From Candidatus Cloacimonetes bacterium HGW-Cloacimonetes-1 (GTDB lineage Bacteria > Cloacimonadota > Cloacimonadia > Cloacimonadales > Cloacimonadaceae): a stretch of 42,529 nt of DNA. Position numbers and translations under genes: made by a program. The stretch lies in assembly GCA_002841975.1 (NCBI GenBank), contig PHBQ01000018.1, positions 1 through 42,529 of the forward strand. The letters run 5' to 3'. Below are positions 31,106-40,451 of this stretch, in pieces. The notes beneath the pieces were generated by a model that saw nothing but the letters and a program-made list of their open reading frames with translations, ran no database searches and had not been told where the DNA came from. Each line of letters starts with the position of its first letter. Position 1 is the first letter of the stretch.

Positions 31106-32980
31106 TCAAGGATAGGTAAGCTGGCAGGGCTGGCTCACATTGATCCAATATGCTTTACCTGGTTCCATAATTGTAAGCGTACCTCCCGATCTGGAAAAGC
31201 TCCAAGTATCGGTTATACTCTGTACAGAAATCAGATAAGATGAAATACTGCTCAGGGCTGTCGATATCTGCATGGTGGTATCCGGCAGGAAAGAAACCAA
31301 GTTCCATCCAGTGTTCAGAGCTATCGGATTTGAACTGGTGTTTATTATTGGGGCTACAATGCTGAGAGTCGCAGGAGCGCTCATATTGACCCAATAACCG
31401 TTACCCGTTTGGATTGTTGAAAGAGTATTGAACTGTTGTGCCATCTGGGGTGAGTAACTTTGAGCAGTGTCTTTGACCTGAAGAAGATTGGCAGAGACAG
31501 GAGCAAACAGATCTGCTACATTTGAGGTAGGGAGTTGAACGTTGAAACTGATGAGGTTCCATCCTTCGCTCAGGGGTATTGCCTGAGTATGAGGAAGTTC
31601 TCCCATCATTACATCCAATTCGGTCTTTTGGTTTGCGGTAACGATGACATTATTCACAGTCTTGTCTGGATAACCGCTTGCGGAGAAAGTGAGACTATAT
31701 GTTCCGGGACTTAAGAATCGGTAAAAATCTCCATTCTCGGGATCTGTCACGACTTTGGTAAAGTTTGTATCATGTCCTAAGACTGTGATGGTCACATCCA
31801 AAGGGTTTCCATAAGGATCATGGACGGTTCCGTGAATGCCGTAATAAGCGCTTTCCAAGTATCCCAAGAGCGCATCAGCATTGTAGTTCCAGTAGGTGTT
31901 TAACTGAGCTGCCGGCAGTAATTTGGTAGCTGAAACCTCGATAGTCGCTTCTCTGCCATTGGCAGCGTAACACATCCAATCCTGACGCCCACCGGTTGTA
32001 GAATACCAAGCATAGCCATTTGTGATCCCATTGTTTAAGTCATCCAGATATCCGGTAGGGGCGTTGGCATGGCAGGAAGCTGCATAAGCGGCACTGATGG
32101 AGGCAAGCCAGCTATCGTCCGGGTGAAGTGCCGACCATGTATCCCAAAGATAATTGACGACTTCAGCTCCACCATGGAAGTTTGCAGAGAGCACCCAGTT
32201 GTGAGTATTTGCAATGTTTATCATGTGAGTAGTCTCAATTTGCAGTGGATAGCTATTTGTGCCTTCTCCAGGGGCAAAAGGGAAGTTACGATTCAGATCA
32301 TATCCGTTTGCATTTGCCCGTCGGGATCCGGTTACCGAGGAATTACCACCATAATATGTACCATCCGGATTGGCATTGGGATTGATCCATATTTCGAGAT
32401 TATTCACCATATCTGTGGTGCGTTGGTTTGTGCCATATTGACTGAGCAGAGTGTCGATCAGCCGTAGCATCAGGATGTATCCTGTAGTTTCGTCGCCATG
32501 CATAGTGGCAGTGTACATCACTTCCGGTTCTGCTTCATTAAAGCCAACATTGTCTGAAATCTTTACGAAGAGAATCTTGCGATTGTTCACGGTCGTTCCG
32601 GCATCGATGATTTGGCAGATATTGGGGTAATCTGCAGCAAATTGGAACATCATGGAGACATAGGTCTCGTATGTTGGGTAGGATGTCCAATCTCGCATTT
32701 GATCCTTTGTCGTGGCCATCGTAGGGCTGATCAGATCACCGGGATTGGGGAGAAGCTGGGGATTGTAACCCAGCTTCGTAAATCTATTCCATTCTTCGTC
32801 ATTGGCATAGGCGTAGATCCAATTGCCTCGAACGTTGTCGATGGAGATTATAGTGGTTAATTCTTTGATTTCGGATCGATCTTTGATCTCGAAACGGAAG
32901 TAATATTGGGTCCAGTTGGCTGCCAGTAGTCCGGAGACCGAGATCAGCAGGAGTAGTCCCAGAATTATATATTTCTTCAT
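31106..32980 (-). CDS. Secreted M14 zinc carboxypeptidase with two GWNL-type C-terminal repeats
   Basis: This 624-residue exported protein has a signal peptide (MKKYIILGLLLLISVSGLLA) and an N-terminal prodomain-like part. The M14 peptidase core has TMHGDETTG (zinc ligands His161 and Glu164), NANGYDLNRNFP (Asn230-Arg231 region), ANFHGGAEVV (third ligand His269), and ATIEVSATK (likely catalytic Glu348). A carboxypeptidase-regulatory-like beta domain follows near 383-460. The C-terminus has two repeats that begin GWNLISF/GWNLVSF and end GYWVN/AYWINVS. It lacks the YPNPFNP sorting domain of the three other exported proteins here. It probably trims peptides made by neighbouring endopeptidases. The start codon lies 7 bases after the stop of the giant C25 gene, with GAGGA upstream, so the two form an operon. 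Confidence 0.87.
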   Translation of the reverse strand: MKKYIILGLLLLISVSGLLAANWTQYYFRFEIKDRSEIKELTTIISIDNVRGNWIYAYANDEEWNRFTKLGYNPQLLPNPGDLISPTMATTKDQMRDWTSYPTYETYVSMMFQFAADYPNICQIIDAGTTVNNRKILFVKISDNVGFNEAEPEVMYTATMHGDETTGYILMLRLIDTLLSQYGTNQRTTDMVNNLEIWINPNANPDGTYYGGNSSVTGSRRANANGYDLNRNFPFAPGEGTNSYPLQIETTHMINIANTHNWVLSANFHGGAEVVNYLWDTWSALHPDDSWLASISAAYAASCHANAPTGYLDDLNNGITNGYAWYSTTGGRQDWMCYAANGREATIEVSATKLLPAAQLNTYWNYNADALLGYLESAYYGIHGTVHDPYGNPLDVTITVLGHDTNFTKVVTDPENGDFYRFLSPGTYSLTFSASGYPDKTVNNVIVTANQKTELDVMMGELPHTQAIPLSEGWNLISFNVQLPTSNVADLFAPVSANLLQVKDTAQSYSPQMAQQFNTLSTIQTGNGYWVNMSAPATLSIVAPIINTSSNPIALNTGWNLVSFLPDTTMQISTALSSISSYLISVQSITDTWSFSRSGGTLTIMEPGKAYWINVSQPCQLTYP

Positions 32981-32987
32981 GAAGTCC

Positions 32988-35900
32988 TCATTTTGTCACT
33001 ATTGTTCTTTCGGCTTTGATCCGGTAGAACATGGTACGGGAAGGGTTGTTCACTACAAATTCCGGATCGGTAACAGTATCGATCAGGTTAAACACGCCGT
33101 CCGGTGTATCGCAAGCATAGATATTGTAATGGGTAACATTTGTGATGGAGTTCCAATGGATGCGAATTCCGGTGGGAGTGCTCTGGATAGATGTAATGGG
33201 AGTGGCTATTGCAGAAGTGTTGATAGTGATTGGCATGGGATCAACAGACCCGATTACTTCTCCATAAGTCACTGTCATGCTGCCCTCGACATCATATATC
33301 TCGTCGGTGGCATAAGCGTATACCTTGAGTGTGACGATTTCATTGGGATTATTCATTTGTACGAGCAGTGTAGAATAAGCTCCTATTCTCTGGATGACGA
33401 CCGAAGTGGTACCTCGGCATTCGTTACCCACAAAGGCAGCGACCATGTCATTTGCTTGGGCAGGGATGCCATCCAGCGTAACTAATCCGTAGATCGTCGC
33501 AGGGTTGTTGGGATAGAGCACCGGAGCCCAGACCGGTGTATTCACGGGTAGGACAGTCACTGTTACGTTATCACTATTCGACAGGCTTCCGTCCGAAACC
33601 GTGAAAGACAGAGTCTCGCTGCCAATCCAGTTCTGAATCGCACCCAAGGTTACAGTGGAACCAACGATATTGACTGTGATATTGGTATTCCCGCTTACTG
33701 TGAGTGTGATAGGATCCCCGTCGCTGTCATTGATATAAGAGCCGAAGCTTTGGATGAGAGTAGAGTTTTTACCAAAGCTGAAGCCGGTCGGGAGATCAAT
33801 AGTAGGAGCGTGATTGCTGATGCCCACTTCCATGGAGACATCGACAGTCTTCTGAGGTGATACGGGGTCATTGGAGTTCACGGTAATGACCGCCAGATAT
33901 GCACCGGCATCCATGTTAAAGGCACTGAGATCAACTGCGATCTGGGCATTTGCTCCGGGAGCAATGGTGCCAGCCATGGGAGTGCAACTCATCCATTCGA
34001 CCGGAGGCGCTGAGCATGTGAGAACAATCGCATCCGACAGCGTGTGAGGTTCTGCACCATAGACATCACCATCAAGCTGATAAGCAAGTATCATATCTGT
34101 TGCATAGCCCGGGGCGATACTGACATTGACGGTGGTGGTAGCAGATTCGGCACCATGAATCACACCCCATGAGCCTGATACACCATTCCAATGGACTTGC
34201 ACGCCGTTACCGGTGGCGTTATCCGAAGTCATATCGCCGCCGGTACCTCCGACAAAGGAGGTAGAGGAATTGACAGTAACACCGGTAGGGAAAGTGATAT
34301 AAATATCTTTTAACCACTCGGTGTCTGTACTGGCATTGGTAACTGTGAAGGTCCAGTCCGTAGTCATTCCGGGAGTGTATTCAGCAGTATCCAAAGTCAA
34401 GGTGGAACCTATAATGCTACGGTATGAACCGTTATTGGGATTGATAGCGGGTATACCAATGGCTCCTCTGGCAGTGAATTCTTCCATACCTATGGTATAA
34501 TTTAAGGGTTGACTCCCGGTATTGGAGATAGTAAAGTAACGTGTTTCTTCGGTTCCACCAGCCAGCGATGCGTTGATCGTGTTCACGTTCAAGACTGCAG
34601 TGGGAGGAATAAATCCGCTGCCGCTGACGTTGACGTTGACAGTGGAGCTGTTGGTAGCATTTGTATTGATCACGATATTTCCGGAATATGTTTGCGCAGC
34701 AGTGGGGGAGAATGAAACAGTATAAGTAGCAGTCTGACCCGCTGGCACATTGATACTCAGAGAATTACGCTCACTCCGTGTGGAGGCAAGAGAGACAGTA
34801 TAGGCCACAGGAGTAGTAATTGATCCTGTCAAGGCTTGAGAACCTGTGTTTTGGATCGTGAACTGAGAAGTCCCTGTGGTTCCGACTGCAACACTACCCA
34901 GATCCAGAGTTGTGGTGGGTACATTGATCATTGCAGCTGTTGGTAAGTCTTCAAAGAAGAGCTTCACATTCGGGATGTATGCCGAAACAGCAAGATAAGT
35001 ACCTGTAGTTGGTGGTGTTACAGGATCAGGATTTATACTATCGCTATAGAAATAGAGGCTGCGGTTTCCTGTGACAGCACTACACATGAATTCATCACTC
35101 GAAGAATGATAACCGGAAGTATTCTCGTCCACAGCTATCACCAGGTTGTTTGTGTTATTGTAGATAAATGGTATATTGAGAGTTACTTCGACCCATCCGG
35201 CGGTAGTGGTCACAGACATTGTGCCATCATAAACTTGGGTTAATCCAGATACAGGTAGCCAAGCAGAGTTAGAAGCATAAGAACTGGTGCTGGTATGCCC
35301 CATATAAATCTTGATGGCATCGGTCCATGCACTGTTTCCGTTGTATTGCCACGCCAGTTTATAAATGCGCTTATCTGGCATATTTAACTCATTTTGCATA
35401 TAGATGGACTGGGAATACGTATATCCATAATAGGGTTCAAGGGGTAGATGCTGGTTTGTTGTTGCAGATGTACCTATTGTAACAGAGGTTGGCACTGCTG
35501 CGGTTGGCGTAACAGACACGGTGTTGGACGCAATTGATTCCCCGGCAGGACTGGCATAGATGGCTGTGACGTAATAGCTATAGCTGGTTTCATTTATTAC
35601 AGTATTGTCGAGGTAAGTCAGAGCTGTGATAGCTGTGGGCGTCAATGATGATCCATTACGATAGACCTTGTAGCCAGAGAAGGCACGGTCCATAGTGTCT
35701 TTCGTTTCATAGCCACGAGCTGCGGGGGCAGACCATGAGAGGCTTACATTTCCATTTCCGGCTATGCCCACCAGAGTTTGGGGAGCGGGGGCGGAAGGAG
35801 TTGCCGAAGCTGTATTTGAGGCTGCTGATTCGCTCACGGGACTGGTATAGGTAGCCGTGACATAGTATGAATAGGATGTACCATTGGTGACGGCGGTATC

Positions 35901-38900
35901 GCTATAAGTCAAGGCTGTAACAGTTGTGAGCAGGCTTGAATTTCTGTATATTTTATAGGCTGAAGGCGTACCGGTGGTGGGAGCCTGCCAGGCTAAAGCT
36001 ACTATCATGTTGCTGGGAGTAGCGGTCAGATTCTGCGGAATCGGCGCCAGCGGGGTTGCTGAAACAACAGCAGTAGCTGCTGAACTTCCGCCTGTATAAG
36101 CGGCAATGAGATAGTAGGAATATAATGTGCCATTAGTAACTGCAGAATCGGTATAGGTCAGAGCTGTTACTGTCGTCAGCAATGTTGAGTTTTTGTAAAT
36201 TTTATATCCTGTAGGAGTTCCAGAACTTGGAGCTTGCCAAGAGAGAACCACAGAACCATTTCCCGCTGTTGCAGTAAGGTTTTGAGGAGGGTTATACGTA
36301 ACAGATGAAGTGGATGCAGGGAAGATAATGTTGTCGATCCAAGCACAATTGGAACCGGAATCAACGGAACCATCCTTCATATATTCCCACTTCAGAATGC
36401 GAGTCCCTGCGCTGAGTGGATAGGTAGCCTGTGTCCAGGCAACCTCACCAGACCAGCCTGTGCCCTGAAGCACGTTATCTATGTAGAATTTAAGGTAGTC
36501 GTAGTTGCCTTCGGAGGAGACTTTGTACCAGAATGATACGTTTCCGGCTGTGGTGAGGATGCGTGTGGTAGTCATGCTTGTGCTTTGGCTGTGGGTAATT
36601 GCACCACTCTTGGCGGCGTAGGTGCCGGCATAGGCACCGGAGTTTACGACTGTCCAGTTCTGGTTTCCGGCCAGAGTCCAGGGGTAGGCATTGAAGTTTC
36701 CGGTTTCAAAGTCTTCCAGGATCAAACCAACGGCAGAAATCTCGGTCTTAGCTGCAGAATAAGCCCCTGAAGTCGCACCAAAGACGAAGCTGGCAGCTGT
36801 GCCAATAGTCATGGAAGCGGCAGCGGTAGCAGTAAAGGAGATGGTTGCAGATCCTGAAGCGGCAATAGCTGTAAAGGTTTCCGCACCATCGGTGATCGTG
36901 ATTCCAGTGGTAGGAGAAGTCAAGCTAGCGGAACCTGCAAGTGCAGCAGCAGCACCGGCATTAGAAAGCTGGATTTGAGCTGTGAAGCTTTCCCCCGGAT
37001 CTATTCTACCGTTGTTATTGCCGGTGGGGTCTAAAATTGTCATTGATCCAAAGCTAAGGGCTGGAGCATTGATCACTTGAGTAAAGTTGTGCGTCCAAGT
37101 ATCCGTTCCGCTCACCATGGTCAGTGTGAAAGCAGCAATTGTGCCGTTGGCAACGTTATTGGCAATATTGAAGGTATAGGCATTGCTCTTTGTTACTGAT
37201 GCACCGGCAGCCAGTGATGTAATACTCTCGGTATTATCTGTGAACGTGATCCCGCTGGTGGCACAGGTAAGAGTTGCTATGACATTGCTGGCAGCAACAG
37301 CACCGACGTTATTAAATGTAACAGAGAATCTGCCTGTTTCATTGTATTCGGCTACGTTGTTGTTGGTATCCGAATAGGTGGTAGCGGTGACTCCTATATA
37401 TGCCCCGGCATTGGGGATAATCTGGACATCCACAATCTTGGTAATCCGGTTTTGGCGAGTGAATACCAATTGGGCAGTTCCTACCGTACTAAACGCAGTA
37501 ATAGGCAGTGTCAAAGAACCGCTGGTTCCCACGACAGCTGTACCATAGAGCGTTCCATTCATTGAGAGAGCCACACGGGATTGAGCGTCAGCCGAAACAT
37601 TTATCGATGTAGCACCTATCAATATCTGATTGGGATAGGTAGCAGTATTCACGGTTGGAACTCCAAAGTATGGCATCAGGGACGGATCACCCATGATAGA
37701 GTAAATTTCCCAATAATAGTTGATTCTAGTGCTGGCACCTTGAGTTACGGCAAGGTTACCCATATAATTTGCATCACCAACGGTTTGCACCCAATCGGTC
37801 ACGGCTTCGCTGTGAGTATGAAACATGCCATCATAGACTCCGAGTGTGGATGCGTTGTAAGCAGGAGCAGTTCCGTTGGCTGTGCCTTTGGCACCAACTC
37901 CCCACCAATAATCTTCATCCCAATAGGAGTTGTTTGTAGCACCGATATATGCGGCTGCGGCTCTATTCGAAGCGCGTATTAGGGCTTCGCCAAAGCAAGG
38001 GCCACCCGTATAGTCAAATTTATTGGTTACGCAGCAGTTACCTACAGCGACAAAAGGTTTATTGGTATTGGTCAGGTTATTGGCATCGTTAACAGTAAAG
38101 GTGGGGTCTGCCCAAGAAGTCTCACTGCCATGGGCTGTATAATTGATATAGCCACGTCCTTCACTCGCGTTGGCAATAATGGCAGCATCACTGGTTCCGG
38201 ATACTGCATAAAGGTAGGTATTAGATGTAATCCCGTGTGCAGCGTTAAAGTAATTGGCAGTTCCATAGTTTATCTGTCCATCACCGTGAGTAGGCCCAAA
38301 TGTGGGGTCTTGTCCGGCGATCATGACCACTTTACCCAGATAGGATAAATCCGGCATGGTTGTCTTTTCAAACATCAAAGTCTTGTTTATGATATTAGTC
38401 AACTCTGTGGAGGATGATACAGAAAAACGTCCATAATACATATCCGGTACAATATCTGTCCCATTCAGCCGTACATAGGACAAGTCTGTTACATGTGTTC
38501 CGGAAGTACCGGTATTTGATGTAATATTATCACCACTGGTGCTATGATCACCCACGATTAACAAATATGTAGGGGCAGGGTTTTGTGCTGTGGCAGCATT
38601 CCAGAGCCCTTGCAGGTAGGTCTTGATGGCTGTGGTGCTATTGGCAACTGTGGCGCCGCTGCCGACAGTGGTCACGATTACAGTGAATCCTTGCTGACGT
38701 TTCCAATCTACAAAAGGCTGCAGAGTAGTCACATAGTTCGCTGGGGTCAAGATCACCATCTTGGTAGGGTAGCGAACCATTGAAACACGTTCATCGGAAC
38801 GCCAGTTAAAGATAGTTTGAGCGTAAAGATTGTCATAATCTACCGATGCGGTTCTTGCCATCAAATCGGCTGTTGCTGCCAGATCCGGATGTGCAAAGTT

Positions 38901-39506
38901 GATTCTTAACTGCGCATCGTGTAAAACCTGAATCTGATTACTCATAGGGTTGTATTGGATAGGACAAAAGTCGATGGCAACGAGGCGAACACCACGCATC
39001 ATACCGAGTTCCGTCACGGTTAAGATGTCATTACCGCTGTATCTATTTTGCATATAAGATTTTTCATTGAGGATAAAAGGGAGTTGAGCAGGATCTGCAG
39101 ATTTGGAGACAGATTCTTGTGCAGGCATGATCCTGTGCCGGAGCTGAGCTTGAACCGCTGTCAGCTCTCTGGCCTGCTGTGAAGTAAAGTTATACTGAAC
39201 TTCCGCACCGATTGGGACGGCTATAATCTTGCGAACCATTGGCAATTGAGGGTCTCCGATCCGATTCGTATGAGTGTAGCCTTCGATATCGATTTTGTCG
39301 AAGGTACCGGCTTTTGTGTTTACTTCTGTTAAAGTGAAGTTGCCGACTTTGTATTGAATGTCAAAGCCGAAATCGCTGTTATTGCGCAGCAAAACTTGAT
39401 TTTGAGTGCCTATATTGACAGTCCTGTCAACAGCAGACAAGGCAAATACAGAGAGAGCTATCAGTAGGATAAGTACTACCGATTTACTAATAAATGAACG
39501 GAACAT
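32988..39506 (-). CDS. Giant multidomain C25 (gingipain-family) peptidase, 2172 residues
   Basis: This very large exported protein has a signal peptide (to about LSAVD, 26). A C25 propeptide-like beta domain leads to the peptidase domain at about 245-620: VILTPANYVTTLQPFVDWKRQQG near 250, YLLIVGDHST near 312, NYTAHGSETSW with catalytic His459, and GNCCVTNKF with Cys491-Cys492 (492 the better fit). Ig-like and CARDB-like segments and a jelly-roll (FETGNFNAYPW onward) precede three tandem fibronectin-III domains (about 1072-1345), ASPM/HYDIN-like sandwiches (about 1535-1620), and a cadherin-like repeat (NHAPTIDLP, about 1897). A domain with AFVGNECRGT and a final fibronectin-III-like end complete it. 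No canonical type A sorting motif is at the C-terminus. AGGAG upstream of ATG 39506 is good. Probably a cell-surface protease or adhesin-protease. Confidence 0.87.
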   Translation of the reverse strand: MFRSFISKSVVLILLIALSVFALSAVDRTVNIGTQNQVLLRNNSDFGFDIQYKVGNFTLTEVNTKAGTFDKIDIEGYTHTNRIGDPQLPMVRKIIAVPIGAEVQYNFTSQQARELTAVQAQLRHRIMPAQESVSKSADPAQLPFILNEKSYMQNRYSGNDILTVTELGMMRGVRLVAIDFCPIQYNPMSNQIQVLHDAQLRINFAHPDLAATADLMARTASVDYDNLYAQTIFNWRSDERVSMVRYPTKMVILTPANYVTTLQPFVDWKRQQGFTVIVTTVGSGATVANSTTAIKTYLQGLWNAATAQNPAPTYLLIVGDHSTSGDNITSNTGTSGTHVTDLSYVRLNGTDIVPDMYYGRFSVSSSTELTNIINKTLMFEKTTMPDLSYLGKVVMIAGQDPTFGPTHGDGQINYGTANYFNAAHGITSNTYLYAVSGTSDAAIIANASEGRGYINYTAHGSETSWADPTFTVNDANNLTNTNKPFVAVGNCCVTNKFDYTGGPCFGEALIRASNRAAAAYIGATNNSYWDEDYWWGVGAKGTANGTAPAYNASTLGVYDGMFHTHSEAVTDWVQTVGDANYMGNLAVTQGASTRINYYWEIYSIMGDPSLMPYFGVPTVNTATYPNQILIGATSINVSADAQSRVALSMNGTLYGTAVVGTSGSLTLPITAFSTVGTAQLVFTRQNRITKIVDVQIIPNAGAYIGVTATTYSDTNNNVAEYNETGRFSVTFNNVGAVAASNVIATLTCATSGITFTDNTESITSLAAGASVTKSNAYTFNIANNVANGTIAAFTLTMVSGTDTWTHNFTQVINAPALSFGSMTILDPTGNNNGRIDPGESFTAQIQLSNAGAAAALAGSASLTSPTTGITITDGAETFTAIAASGSATISFTATAAASMTIGTAASFVFGATSGAYSAAKTEISAVGLILEDFETGNFNAYPWTLAGNQNWTVVNSGAYAGTYAAKSGAITHSQSTSMTTTRILTTAGNVSFWYKVSSEGNYDYLKFYIDNVLQGTGWSGEVAWTQATYPLSAGTRILKWEYMKDGSVDSGSNCAWIDNIIFPASTSSVTYNPPQNLTATAGNGSVVLSWQAPSSGTPTGYKIYKNSTLLTTVTALTYTDSAVTNGTLYSYYLIAAYTGGSSAATAVVSATPLAPIPQNLTATPSNMIVALAWQAPTTGTPSAYKIYRNSSLLTTVTALTYSDTAVTNGTSYSYYVTATYTSPVSESAASNTASATPSAPAPQTLVGIAGNGNVSLSWSAPAARGYETKDTMDRAFSGYKVYRNGSSLTPTAITALTYLDNTVINETSYSYYVTAIYASPAGESIASNTVSVTPTAAVPTSVTIGTSATTNQHLPLEPYYGYTYSQSIYMQNELNMPDKRIYKLAWQYNGNSAWTDAIKIYMGHTSTSSYASNSAWLPVSGLTQVYDGTMSVTTTAGWVEVTLNIPFIYNNTNNLVIAVDENTSGYHSSSDEFMCSAVTGNRSLYFYSDSINPDPVTPPTTGTYLAVSAYIPNVKLFFEDLPTAAMINVPTTTLDLGSVAVGTTGTSQFTIQNTGSQALTGSITTPVAYTVSLASTRSERNSLSINVPAGQTATYTVSFSPTAAQTYSGNIVINTNATNSSTVNVNVSGSGFIPPTAVLNVNTINASLAGGTEETRYFTISNTGSQPLNYTIGMEEFTARGAIGIPAINPNNGSYRSIIGSTLTLDTAEYTPGMTTDWTFTVTNASTDTEWLKDIYITFPTGVTVNSSTSFVGGTGGDMTSDNATGNGVQVHWNGVSGSWGVIHGAESATTTVNVSIAPGYATDMILAYQLDGDVYGAEPHTLSDAIVLTCSAPPVEWMSCTPMAGTIAPGANAQIAVDLSAFNMDAGAYLAVITVNSNDPVSPQKTVDVSMEVGISNHAPTIDLPTGFSFGKNSTLIQSFGSYINDSDGDPITLTVSGNTNITVNIVGSTVTLGAIQNWIGSETLSFTVSDGSLSNSDNVTVTVLPVNTPVWAPVLYPNNPATIYGLVTLDGIPAQANDMVAAFVGNECRGTTSVVIQRIGAYSTLLVQMNNPNEIVTLKVYAYATDEIYDVEGSMTVTYGEVIGSVDPMPITINTSAIATPITSIQSTPTGIRIHWNSITNVTHYNIYACDTPDGVFNLIDTVTDPEFVVNNPSRTMFYRIKAERTIVTK
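35500..36300 (-). repeat. Tandem fibronectin-III repeats within the giant peptidase gene
   Basis: Three adjacent fibronectin-III domains of roughly 82-100 residues are similar at protein and DNA level. Each has an S-Y-S-Y-Y or Y-Y motif, an L-T-x-V-T-A-L-T-Y-x-D strand, and a Gly-Thr/Pro turn. The first two are closest to each other (for example LLTTVTALTY in both). The third carries an insert with TKDTMDRAFSGYK. Such repeats are prone to copy-number change. Confidence 0.75.
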
Positions 39507-39667
39507 ATACGGACTCCTTGCGATTAATCATCTCAAGAGGATGCAATATTTGTTCCTTAAAACTGTTGCACAAGCCGAAAAATGCTCGAGAGTGAATTCA
39601 AAAGTACATTATTTTTCAATCATCAAATATATATCGAAACCTATATAACCCATCACCATACAAACAA
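39507..39667. other. Leader and likely promoter region of the giant peptidase gene
   Basis: This 161-base A/T-rich stretch contains the ribosome site AGGAG on the minus strand just before ATG 39506, and several TATATA-like -10 candidates without a good -35 partner. No open frame is worth reporting. Confidence 0.5.
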
Positions 39668-39710
39668 AGGGCTTGGAGTTAATCGATTATTGGATTAACT
39701 CACAAGCCCT
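39668..39710 (-). terminator. Long-hairpin terminator after the glycosyltransferase gene
   Basis: AGGGCTTG pairs with CAAGCCCT (39668-39675 with 39703-39710), and inner arms AGTTAATC and GATTAACT pair as well (39677-39684 with 39693-39700). On the minus strand the hairpin lies about 20 bases after the glycosyltransferase stop and is followed by a T-rich tail. It would insulate the upstream sugar genes from the giant peptidase gene. Confidence 0.75.
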
Positions 39711-39730
39711 AAAGAGATTGAATATTTGTT

Positions 39731-40444
39731 TTAAATTGCTTTCAGAGTGCGCAAGAGCACCAGACGCCACACCATCCAGGCAGCTTCCCAGACTATCTTG
39801 CGGGACATCTTGGAGACGCCATTCAGCCTTTCAGTAAAGATTATTGGGATCTCGTGCAATTTAAAACCCTTAACCCATGCACGATAATTCATCTCGATCT
39901 GAAAGCCATATCCGTCGGAAAGGATATTGTCCAGATTGATTGCTTCCAAGACTTTTCGGTTAAAGCACTTGAAGCCACCGGTTGGATCTTTGACCGGCAT
40001 TCCGGTAATTACCCGCACATACTTGGAAGCAAAATAGCTCATCAAGAGGCGCTTAAAGGGCCAATTTATAATGTTCACACCGTTGCAATAGCGAGAACCA
40101 ATAACGAGGTCGTACTTTTGTGCAGCGTGCAAGAGCCGTGGTACATCATCGGGATTGTGCGAAAAGTCCGCATCCATCTCCATGATAAAGTCAAAGTCGT
40201 GTTCCAGGGCATATTTAAATCCGCACACATAGGCGGATCCCAGTCCCAGTTTCCCTTGCCTTTGCACCAGATGAATACGTGGTTCTGTAGCTTGGAGCCT
40301 TTGTACGACGGTCCCGGTTCCATCCGGTGAGTTGTCGTCTACGATCAAAAGCTCGATTTGGCTAGCCTGTAGTAATACAGATTGCACCAGTTTTGCAATG
40401 TTCTCGATTTCGTTGTAAGTAGGTACTATGACCAGAGCCTTCAT
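39731..40444 (-). CDS. Polyprenol-phosphate-mannose-synthase-like GT2 glycosyltransferase
   Basis: This 237-residue family-2 glycosyltransferase resembles DPM1/Ppm1-type polyprenol monophosphomannose synthase, which transfers mannose (or a related sugar) from GDP-sugar to a polyprenyl phosphate. The start VIVPTYNEIENI (residues 4-15) is typical. LLIVDDNSPDGTG (about 33-45) and MEMDADFSHNPDD (about 88-100) hold the nucleotide and metal acidic residues. GSRYCNGV (about 117-124) and a C-terminal helical segment follow. No membrane helices are evident, as in the short DPM1 class. ATG 40444 has AGGAAA just upstream; an open frame further upstream overlaps the acyltransferase gene and is spurious. 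It lies 7 bases after the acyltransferase stop, so both probably build or modify a surface glycan. Confidence 0.85.
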   Translation of the reverse strand: MKALVIVPTYNEIENIAKLVQSVLLQASQIELLIVDDNSPDGTGTVVQRLQATEPRIHLVQRQGKLGLGSAYVCGFKYALEHDFDFIMEMDADFSHNPDDVPRLLHAAQKYDLVIGSRYCNGVNIINWPFKRLLMSYFASKYVRVITGMPVKDPTGGFKCFNRKVLEAINLDNILSDGYGFQIEMNYRAWVKGFKLHEIPIIFTERLNGVSKMSRKIVWEAAWMVWRLVLLRTLKAI

Positions 40445-40451
40445 GATTTCC

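Noticed and set aside
33001-39400. Many open frames on the plus strand opposite the giant peptidase gene
   Set aside because: They are antisense shadows with no ribosome sites or recognisable domains.
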